64,000 nucleotides of DNA, taken from Synchiropus splendidus. Taxonomy: Eukaryota > Chordata > Actinopteri > Syngnathiformes > Callionymidae. Below the pieces are notes generated by a model, which was given only the letters and a program-made list of their open reading frames with translations, made no database searches and had not been told where the DNA came from. Below are positions 1 to 44,800 of this stretch, in pieces. Position 1 is the stretch's first letter; every line of letters begins with the position of its first letter. The stretch spans positions 11,923,501 to 11,987,500 of the forward strand of contig NC_071342.1 of the NCBI RefSeq assembly GCF_027744825.2, given 5' to 3'. The translations under genes were made by a program, and so were the position numbers.

Positions 1-2614
1 CTCGCAGCCACCACAATCGAATCAGTTCCATGCACAACTTTTGAGTGACGCTGTTTACAAACCGACTCACACCGAGGAATTTTTGCTATAGAGGTAAGAA
101 TATTTTTTGCCGTGCAATGGACTTGTAACCTGATCGGGCTCCTCCCCACTGAAGAAACACTCTGCGTCTTCTCACCTCACAATACGGACAAAATCTATGT
201 GGGCTCTCATTTTTCTCCACCAGGTCAGCGATACAGGAGAAGCGAGGGTCAGCATTTGTGCTGTTGAGGGTCCCAGGGTCCTGAGTCAGAATCTTGAAGA
301 ACAAAGCGAACACCAGCATGAAGTGGACCATGCACACCTGGACCAGAGCACTTTTGGGCCACACACTTTCAGACAGTCAAGGTATAACGTTTTTTCGTCA
401 GGTACTTTTTCACTGTAAACTTCCCGCGTCCTGATGGTGGGGTAAAGGATATTAGGCATCAGTTTTCCATAGAAGCAAAGCACCGAGTGGAACATTCCAG
501 CGAGGAGGGTTCCCAGGTAGACAGGATTGGGTAACCTGGAAGAAGGACAGCAGCTGCTTTCTGAATGGAAAGATACAACAGGCACTAAAGTACATGTCCC
601 CTGACTGCTGTTGTCAACGTGAAGTTGGTCAAACCTCTGGTACGTGGTCATACGGTGGTACTGTGTGAAGATGCTACTCGCCAGCCAGGGGAAGAGGAGG
701 CCACAGATCAGTCCACCGTAGCCTCCCAACATGGCAGCTATCAGCAGAATAGCAGCTCCACTTAGGCTGGGGAACAACAGGGTCCAGTAGTACAAGACTG
801 GCGACAGCACAAAACATTAGTCATTATTATTATCCATGCAGGTGTCTGTTCAAGTTACCGTGAGACTCTCTGGGCTTGTGTTGACTTGGCTCGCTCACGT
901 ACTGATTCAATAGTTTGGTAAGTTGCTGATGTCTGGAAACATACAGAGAAGACTGTAATATGGGGATTTTGCTCAGCTTGTTTTCAGAAACAGCAGACTC
1001 ACCTAAATGTCTTCCCTTGCTTGCAAAGGTCCAGAGGCGTGAGGCCGCTGTGGTTCTTCTGGTGGAGCAACCCGCAGCCCGAGCTCTGCAGCAGCGTCCA
1101 GCACACCTCAACCCCGCCTCGCTCCGCTGCAACGTGAAGCGCTGTCGCCCCCTGCTGGTCGATCGCATCCACAGCGCATCTCTGAAACAGAAATCGGCTT
1201 TACATTTGACCCAGAATCATCAGGAATTGTGGAAGGTTAGTTGGAGGAAGCGAGTAAAAAAAAGTAAGGAATCAATGAAATAGAACAATTGAGGTCAGTT
1301 GAATCGGATGTGCATACTAATATGCATTGGCAGTATCAAATCATTATCACTCATAAAATCATCGTGTGTATTTGGGTTGGTCCCCGTAGCCCTCTTACCA
1401 AAAAGAGTATTATGGAGTAATTCCAAATATCAAACATGTAAATTGATCATGCCTGGTCTTTCAGCAGGTATCGCACCACCTCTGTGTTGCCGGTGGAAGC
1501 AGCCAGGTGAAGGGGCGTCACCTGATACTGGTCTGTGTCCGTAAAGCGGAACATTCCAGTCTCCCACAGGTAGTGCACAGCGACTCTGGGAAACAGAACA
1601 CCAAGTCACTGCAGGCTTGAATAATTAGTGCCGCATAAACACAGTTGGTGATTTCCTCCACTTACATGCTGCCTCCAGTGACGGCGTGATGCAGGGATGT
1701 CTTGCCCTGCAGGTCAATGATGCGCAGGTCAGCCCCGTACTGCATCATTTTGTGAATGATGTAGATGTTTCCTTGTCTAGAGATGAGAAACACACTGTCA
1801 CCGTTTACACTCCAATGACGTGTCATTTGTAAGAATACCTGCAGGCGAAATGGAAAGCGGTCTGTCCTGCATCGCACGTCAGGTTGGGGTCAGCGGCATT
1901 ACACAGGAAGAGGTCAACAAGGGTACGATTGCCATGTAGAGCAGCGAAGTGGAGTGGAGTGAAACCACCCCAGCCTGGATGAGAATGGGAAAAAGTTTTA
2001 AAATAGGTCATGATTTTATTCAAGTCAGAGATTAAGCCACATATTTGCAGTAATTTGAAGTGCTTGCTTTAAGTGAATACCAATTTCCTGTCTCAATAAA
2101 ATCATGATCTTAATTTGGTTTTTTTTTTTCTGAAACACTTGTACGCAGTCAGTAAGTTAGTTTTGCAAGTTAGTTTTGCAAATTAAAGCTTAAAATTTTT
2201 TTTTTATTGTAACACTTTTATCATGACGTAAGTCTAATATCTAACAAATATCTCATCTAATATCAAACAAAAAATGTTAAAATAGCTATAAAATTGAAAA
2301 CAATAAAATAAATATTATAATAATATATACTTAGTGAGGCGTTACTTTATAAATTAGATCAACAAAATTGGACATAATTCCTCTGAATTTAACAGCATCG
2401 TGTGATAGGTCAAACGTAATAGCTCGTCAGAAACTGTAATAACGCACATGCAATATATTGATTCATAGATATTTTAATGTTGTTCTCTTATTGTTCTCTT
2501 ACCTTTCTGCTTGAGCACCGCTCGGTCGTTTTTGATATAGTGTAAACACTGATCTACAGTTCCTCTCTGTATACAGTCGAATATGTCTCCTCCACCAGAC
2601 GAGCATGCAGACAT
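1..2614 (-). CDS. Ankyrin-repeat DHHC palmitoyltransferase, 5' part (3' end outside window)
   Basis: Multipass S-acyltransferase of the ankyrin-DHHC (HIP14/ZDHHC17, ZDHHC13) type, expected on Golgi or vesicle membranes, where ankyrin repeats recruit substrates. Exons read on the minus strand: 2614-2503, 1974-1839, 1776-1666, 1585-1453, 1181-1003, 932-859, 797-635, 535-421 and 337-176. Phases join into 395 open codons. The start MSACSSGGGDIFDC follows a CCAAT promoter. Residues about 38-240 hold ankyrin repeats (GWGGFTPLHFAALHG, GKTSLHHAV, VTPLHLAASTGN, GATALHVAAERGG). Hydrophobic segments follow (WTLLFPSLSGAAILLIAAML and others), then TQDPGTL and the first zinc-binding residues, HRFCPYCE. The DHHC motif itself lies beyond position 1. 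The intron after 1453 has a GC donor. The 421/337 junction (83-bp intron) is the least certain. Sequence and ankyrin number differ from remembered ZDHHC13 and ZDHHC17, so no symbol is assigned. Confidence 0.85.
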
Positions 2615-2639
2615 CTGGAGCATAATCAAAGCCTTACAG

Positions 2640-2800
2640 AAACCACCGGGTCGAAGGGAACAAAGTCAAAGTCAGTGGTCTCTGCCTACATCATGTAAAA
2701 TTAAAACAGCGGTCATATTTGACCGATGCTATATTTTTGTGCAGCGCTGACTGACAGAGACCACGCCCGGGACATGCTATTGGCTGCAGCAACACACGTG
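2640..2800 (-). promoter_or_regulatory. Probable TATA-less promoter of the ankyrin-DHHC gene
   Basis: Just upstream of the inferred start codon (2614, minus) lie an inverted CCAAT box (CTATTGGCT, 2778-2786), a GC/KLF box (CCACGCCC, 2761-2768) and a CACGTG E-box (2795-2800). This is the usual look of a TATA-less housekeeping promoter. The transcription start is not determined. Confidence 0.45.
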
Positions 2801-4235
2801 GACAGTGACGTTTCCATGGCGCTTGAATATGACAGGAAGTGAAGTTGGAAGTGACATCACCAACAGTTGCACCGATTCAGGAATGAGGCAGAAAGAAGGG
2901 TTTGCGTTCTGTCACCGGGCGTTAATGGAGGAGTGGTTTAAGAGGGGGGTGGTTATAACAAATAAGATGAGTAAATGGAGGCCTGAGCCGTTTTTAGTAG
3001 CTACACGGGCTAAATTAATATAGCGACCTCTAGTGGTTATAGTGGTTTTTAGTGGAATAATTGATCTGAAAAGCAGATTTCCCTTGCTACGTCCTGGTGA
3101 AACAGCCACAAACAGCCATATTTGGATGTTAATCTTTTTATATCTCTCTTTATTTTTGCTTTGCAGTTTCCCCTCCCATACATTTTGGGGCTAAAAAGTC
3201 AACACCTGCATGTAATGAAGCAAATAGGTAAGAGCCGTCCATTGAATTATCGTAACATTCGAAACTCATCCCGGTTTCTTGCTCCAAAATGAGACACAAT
3301 GATGTTTACATTTGGTTCTAATGAGGTGGTTGTTGACGCTTCTACAGCGGCAGGTAGAGAATTTAATGGGTCCAAATGATCAACACACACAGTAGTTGAA
3401 GTGAATGTAGAGCACTGAACAACTAGCTCCGGTCTCTCCCTGACAAATTGCGTTACCATTTTTTGTATGCTGTATTTCTCAATTTTACTGAATTAAGAAG
3501 CAGATCATCACACAGCAGTTCTATTAAATGTTATCATTTAGCAGTTCTTAATTGTTGTCGCATTTCGGCTACGTGTTGTATTTGTGCAATGAATTCGTTC
3601 AATGTCTGGGAGAAACACACTTATATTAAAAAAAAAACATATATTTTTTTAATACATAGGAAATGTACCCCAACACACACTGTCTTGTTTCAGGATTCCA
3701 CTTATCCTCAGCGCTTTGTTATTTTTCCAGACCAAAATACGATGAAATTCTTATTTTAAGCAAAGTGATTTAGGTATTTATTTCCGCTTTAATATTAAGG
3801 TTTTTAGAAAACGTTGGTACTTAAAATGTGACCCAAGCTCAACTATCTCTGCTCGGTCAGTTTCCAATATAAAATGGTGACCTCAGACAATATCCACAAG
3901 ATGGCGCTGTTTGGCTATGTTTGCCAGGGTGACATAAAGACAAACTTTTGACACACGCTTGTCAAGTTGAACATTAACCCGAGGGGAATGTGAAGAATGC
4001 CATGTTGTCCCAAGAGGTTTTGAAATTCATTTAGAATGAAAAGTTTACACTTGGTTCTCATAGTTATTTAGGAACGGGTCTATGATAAATCTGTTTCTGT
4101 GAAACACCAATTCAGTACCACAGAACTAAGCAGCTGCCATAAATATGCAGGCAAATGTTTTCTTATTTTAGTTGTCATCAAATGCTGCTGGTGTATACAC
4201 AACTGTGATTCACGCCTGTCTGACAGCACTCACTC
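2801..4235. other. Intergenic stretch, no gene seen
   Basis: No exon-like reading frame with splice sites, no RNA gene and no clear repeat was found here. The only notable site is CAAGATGGCGCTG at 3897-3909, which resembles a YY1 binding site. Runs of A and T occur near 3630-3660. Confidence 0.5.
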
Positions 4236-4243
4236 TATAAAAA
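4236..4243 (+). promoter_or_regulatory. wdfy4: TATA box, likely wdfy4 promoter
   Basis: TATAAAAA in the context CTCTATAAAAAGCTG, about 320 bp before the proposed wdfy4 start codon on the same strand. A start site near 4265-4270 would be expected. An ETS/PU.1-like AGGAAGT lies at 4321-4327, which fits a haematopoietic gene. Several ATGs precede the proposed start, so a 5' untranslated intron is possible. Confidence 0.45.
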
Positions 4244-4557
4244 GCTGTGCTCTTGACTGAGCAGCAGTGGGAGGGCCCCATATAACCAGCCAAACAACAG
4301 TTTTCACTTCTCCTTCTGTAAGGAAGTTAGAAAGCACATGACCCAGACCAGCTGACATGCGTTACTGTTCAAAGTTCGTTCTAGTAGCAGCAGATTAGAC
4401 GGAGGCGGGGAGTCTAACAGAAGGGTCTGCTCAGTGCTTGTCATGTCTTTTCAGGCCACTACTTGCCTTTTTTCTTAAACGGGAACATGGACAGGCGGCT
4501 GGACTAATACCTCAAATTTGATTGTGTTTTCTCAAGGCCTGGAAGGGAAGCACCTAC

Positions 4558-39529
<34,972 letters not shown>

Positions 39530-39847
39530 GAGGTTATTAAGGCGAGTGTAACTTGCTGTAAGAGTTAGCTGTTACACCGGTGTCCATCTGTAGCACAGGC
39601 CATACACCCGGACCATTTGCTGCTGAGGTGTCATGTCGATGCCAGATCTGCACTGCACTTATCAGATTCAACCATGTAGCACTCAAAAAATGATTTGTTC
39701 TCAGGTGTTATTGGGCAACAGCACTAGCTGTACGTGCTGTATGTGCTAGTGCTGTATTTGACGTTACAATGTTTGCCTGATCAGAAATTTAAATTTAAGA
39801 TAACCTTAATTTAGATTCACTTCTTGTAAATAATGTACAAAAAATGA

Positions 39848-39853
39848 AATAAA
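39848..39853 (+). terminator. wdfy4: wdfy4 polyadenylation signal
   Basis: AATAAA about 320 bp after the stop codon, followed within 35-60 bp by a GT-rich stretch (GTAGTTGTGGTAGTAGTGT) of the kind that binds CstF. It is the first canonical signal after the stop. Confidence 0.6.
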
Positions 39854-39997
39854 AGATGCAGTGATTGATGCCATTTCTTGTCAGAAGTAGTTGTGGTAGT
39901 AGTGTCATGACTGCCAACTGAAATGGAACATTTCTGCAGGGCATTTAACTTATCATTCGTCCTCTATGAGACCCAAAAAGCCAGCATGTTGTGGCCG

Positions 39998-40034
39998 TAC
40001 TACAGCTCATGGTGGAGCACCATGAGCTGTAGTA
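39998..40034. repeat. Perfect 17-bp inverted repeat, 3-nt loop
   Basis: Arms TACTACAGCTCATGGTG (39998-40014) and its exact reverse complement (40018-40034) flank GAG. It lies 470 bp after the wdfy4 stop and about 145 bp beyond the likely polyadenylation signal. Confidence 0.95.
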
Positions 40035-41137
40035 GCTGGAAGAGCTGCGAGGACGTGGTTGAGAATTGAAGGATCGGGCTATGCAGACTGAATATCTTCT
40101 ACGTGCCGGCTTGTTTTGTTGCTTATATGAAGCATTTCCAAGTCAAGTTGGAAAGTCACCACCTCTGGAAAAAGGCTCTGCTGGTCTCTTGTAGCTCAAA
40201 GTTGGGTCAAAAACGTGTGATCGGACCGACGGGCAGGAACCAAAATGAATCTGCAGCCATGTGTTCTTCATTTAGGGTGGGACCTCTGAAGTGAGTCTGG
40301 CAGCAAACAACTTGGCTGATCACCGAAACTTCCGACCTCACTGGAGTGGCAAATCTCACTCTGATGTTTCGACTCCGTCCCCTCCCCGGCGACTCACACT
40401 GCCATAAAGAGAGAGGCCTCCGTCTTTAACCTTTGTGTGCGCGGCTAATTGTGCTAAGTGGAGTGGCTTAATAGAGTGGAAAATGCTCCTCATCATTTCC
40501 CAGCCAGCGAGCAGTGACCTTCTCTGAAGACCGCGGCCGTCGCCATTCGCTCTACACGGCTGCTTTTATGGGACGAAAAGAATAATTCAATCAAATACGT
40601 TATTGCACCTCGGCAGGACCATCTTGTAGTCTAACACAATTAGAATGCACTGTAAAGCCAATTATTAACTATGATCACAATTAGTCTAATCTGAATAAAT
40701 GTCGTCATTAGCGGCTTCATCCTCGTCAGATGGGCTCTCGCTCTCCCACTCCACACTTGAGTGCGAGTCTTCCTCCGTCTTCATCCCATTTTTCACCGGC
40801 TGACCTTCACAAAATGGCCCTGGCCTTTGACCTTTGCTGGCGCGGCACTAATGAATGTGAATGTGTTATTTACTGTAGCAGTGTCTTTGTGATGAAGGCT
40901 GCGTCTCCTCTGGGGTTTGTCTTTTAAAAGGGTGAGGATGTGGTGAAATCTCAGAATAAGAACCTGATTTATACTTTGTGCATCATACTCATAGGTGATC
41001 TGCGTTTACTGAGTGAGAAAGGGTATTTTTAACACTTGCTTTAGTGTTAGTGAAGAGATTTCACACAACACAGTTCCTTCCAGCATGGATGTGATGGTAG
41101 TTGACCGTCTCCTGCTGAATAGCTCTGTCCCCTTGCC
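40035..41137. other. Intergenic stretch between wdfy4 and vstm4
   Basis: No gene is supported. The part from about 40380 to 40740 has homeodomain-like sites (CAATTAGA, CCAATTATTAAC) amid non-repetitive sequence and could be a conserved noncoding element. Confidence 0.3.
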
Positions 41138-41540
41138 CAGTGGTCTCCAACCCCCCGGTATTGGTCCATGGATCAATTGGTACTGCACCGCACAACAAAC
41201 ATTTCATTATTTCTGTTTTATGTATTTCCTCAGTTTGAATGATCTTTTATTTTGAAAAATGACTGGATTCTCTTGGTTAAGCTTCAGTCACTTGACAGCT
41301 AAAATGTAATCCACAAGCTCACAGAATGAGTAGGAAACAGCCGTCTTTGGAAAGTTTCTTTGCAAAGAGGAAAAGGCTCAGTGAAGAGACAGGAGAAGAG
41401 CCCATGACTTGGAGAAGAAGAAGGTTTTTAACAGACAATAGCAGGAGTCGTACTTTGAATATGGATTTATCATGGTCGGTGATTTCCACGTGCCTGTGGC
41501 AGTTGCAGCAGGCTACCTCATGGTGATGGTTAGCATTGCT
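41138..41540 (+). mobile_element. Decayed hAT transposon, 5' end with transposase N-terminus
   Basis: It begins with a hAT-Charlie-like terminus (CAGTGGTCTCCAACC) followed by the characteristic GGTCCATGGATCAATTGGTA and CCGCAC. About 190 bp on, an ATG at 41326 opens the usual transposase start (QPSLESFFAKRKRLSEE). The frame then shifts; the next recognisable piece, YFEYGFIMVGD, is in another frame near 41450. The zinc finger and catalytic parts and the right terminus are missing, so it is a dead 5' fragment. It lies between the vstm4 3' end and wdfy4. Confidence 0.8.
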
Positions 41541-41609
41541 ATGTAATGTGGAATTCCCACCACAGGAAATGTGTTAGAAAGAAACTAAAGACGTCCATGT
41601 ATATATTTG

Positions 41610-41615
41610 TTTATT
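41610..41615 (-). terminator. vstm4: Possible vstm4 polyadenylation signal
   Basis: TTTATT on plus, AATAAA on minus, about 280 bp after the vstm4 stop codon and just short of the hAT fragment. Confidence 0.4.
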
Positions 41616-41893
41616 TAAAATGTACTTATATTTACAAGCTGATGATGACATCATCTTCAGAACCACAGAAGAAAAGAAAGCGCCTGAAACTAGAGTGGAA
41701 TTTTGCCTCCTGAGTTACGAGAGAAATATGAACAGTCCTGAGCGTGCGGCTCACAGGCTGGTGTTGTCAACAGACTGAGATCGACCGACTTGGAGTCGTT
41801 TGTTGTGTAATATAATGATGTATTGTTCATAAATATAGTCAGTGAGGTTACAAACTGGGAGGAGAGGAGATCACGTGATCAACACGTGCTGCT

Positions 41894-44800
41894 TCATAGC
41901 TGTTTCTCCTGAAAAAGGATCTGAGCGTATATGGTGTCGGGGCTGGAGGGCGAGGGGTCGGGGATGGCGGAGGACGACAGGGGTTCCAGTCTGGGTCGGA
42001 CCAGCTCCAGCTCTGCGTAGGTCAGACTCTCCTCTTGTTTTACCTGAGACTGAAGGAAAGTTACACACAGTTATATAACCCTCAGACCTCCATTTATTTC
42101 GCAAAAAAGGCATGACACCAGTTTTTCTTTCTGGCTCAGCTCTTTTACAGTGATGCTTCTCCTTGTTGTTTCACACACAGAAGTCTAGAAAGAAGAAAGC
42201 AATTGACCAAAAAGACATATTTATAGATACTCAGATGGAGGGCAGTTTCGAACACAAGTGCAATTGGCAGCTGCAACATATAATCCTGTTCAGAACTGGG
42301 ATTCTCACCACGGCGCTTCTCTTTAGCCTTTTGGGCTTCTGAGGTCTCTTCGCAGCAGCAGGCACTGAAAAACAGACAACAGCTTCATTTAATAAAAACA
42401 GCCCAATCGGCCACGAGAGAAGTCCGGCTCCGGCTCCGGCTCCGGCTCCTCCGTTCCAGTGTTGATTTTACCTCGGACATTTCACTCAGCGGGATTTAAG
42501 AGAAACACAGTGTTGGATTTCGCCTTCTGCTGGTCTCTCGTCTGATTTTGTTTCATGGACTGCATTTGTCCTGGCCTCGCGCTCCTGGCTGATATTTTCA
42601 CAACTCCAAAGTTTCAGGTTCATTTTACCCTTCCGAAAAAATCTATACTATAGATGAGTCGGGAGCAAAAGTTCGCTCTGATGAGATTATTTCTTTACAT
42701 AACGTTGGGCAGAGGTTAGGTTTCACTATGTAACATTGACACCACCTTCTTTGTGTGAGAATTTTCCATGCTATAACTGTGATAGTGATGGCCTGCCTAC
42801 TCCTTGGATGGATCTGTCCATCCATCTATCTCACAAGCAATTTCAACACGTTCGCCACGTGATTCTGAATTTCATATTTAAGTCAACAATGGGCGACTCG
42901 GTTGACAACCATTCCCGGGCTAAAGCCAGGCACAACTGTGAATAAACTGGCCTGGTTTCCTTGGTAACCTGTTATTACCTCCGTGGGCGGAGTCATGATG
43001 GGACCACCACCTCATCTGTGCATGAATGAATGACCTCTGCTGCAGGGTCGATGAGCAAAATGAGTGAAGACGGTTGTAACCCGTGTCCTCACCTTTGGCC
43101 GGGATGTGTGTCGGTGGCGGCTCATCTGGTAATTTCGGGGGCTTCAGTGCTACTCTCTCTGGTTTCTTCTCGCTGTCCCTCCTCTGTGGCCTCGGAGAAG
43201 AGCCGGAGGAGCTACTGGAGCTGGTGACCGTCTCCCCTGAGCTGCATGCAGCAGAGGTTACTCTCCACAACCAGCACAGTGACCGCTTACCAGTGTCCTA
43301 CCTGCTTTCTGGACACTTGACCAGAAGATATTTGGCTGTGGAACAATGAAGAGTTCTGGTTATAGCAGGAACCATCGATGAGGGAGGTGGGGTTTTTACC
43401 TTTCAGCATATGTCGTCTGTAGAAGTACTGACAGGTGAAGACCAGCGTGAAGAGGAAGATGGACAACAAGCCCAGAGAGCAGATCAGCACGGCACACACG
43501 TAGACATCTGTCAACCAGGCAGAACTTTCAAGGTGACTGTTGTATTGCGAGACAAGAAAATGACTGACCTGCTAAGAGACGCAGCAGCCCCTCGCTGCGA
43601 CCGGCATCAGGGGTAAAGTGCACTGGAACACAAGCGATGCCGTTTGTTTAACATCAAGTGTTTCAAATCAGCGTGGTGTTTAGAAATAAGAGGACAATCC
43701 CGGTGGTTTCCAGAAACATCTCGAGAAGCGTCGGCCAAACCACACACGAGGAGCTGAGGTCCGGACTGCTGCTGCTCTTGGAAGCTGCCCGGGGGTTTCC
43801 CCTGTTTCACACTGCAGATCCGGCCCGGGATGCTTTTGAGTTTAAATGTCATTTGTGAGTGAGTTTCTTCACTCGCTGGATCCATGAAAAACAGCAGAAT
43901 GCTGCTACTCTTACAGGGAAATTATTTAAATTCAAAATAGAACTGACTAAAAATAGTCAGTGTTTAGTAAGAACATCAACAAAATCAAATGAAAAACAAT
44001 TTGAATAAGGGGTTAGCACGATACATTATGCATTAATTATAATTGTTTGAATCTTCTTCCAGGAATGAAAGGTGAAACTCAGACGACTTTTTCTGATGAA
44101 ATGAAACCTAAAAACGACAATTATAAATGCGGCAATAAAATATACTGAAACTAATTTAACAGTGTCGGCCGCCATAATTTATGGTTAAAACGGACTCGAA
44201 ATAAATGAAATGACTAATTGTACTGTTTAAATATAGTCATTAAATGTATGTGTGGCTCCGCCTGCCAGTCATGGCAACTCAGAAGGTTCTGTCAACGACG
44301 GTTAAAGCTAGATGACATAAACATCCCTGGTTACAAACGAAACCAGTGAAATCAGAACTGTGGTTGGCACTGATGCTAAGCTAAGCTAATGCCGTCAGAG
44401 AGGAGAGGAGGCTGTGTGGACCCTGAAACTTCTACTGTTCAACTTCTCCAGTGGAGTGAAACACTGAAGGAAGAAGAATCCTGGTGAAGACTATAGCAAC
44501 AGCAGCACGTGACTGACCTCTAGGAAACACCGGTGCAAGGTGAGTTAACTTTGTTGTTGATAATATTGTGATTCTTAAATATAGTTTTCTATTTATGGAA
44601 TGAAATAATGTTCTGCTGGGTTTTACTGTACCACTGATAGACAACCTCGTTCAGAGAGTGATGATAAAAAACATTAACTGAAACATCAGAATAAAGGCAG
44701 TTATCTAGCTATCTATTGAGATAAAGTGATGATAATTTTCAGAGTAAAAGTTGATGAAATTGTTGCAGTTGTACACTCTGTAACATGACATTCTCCCCAG

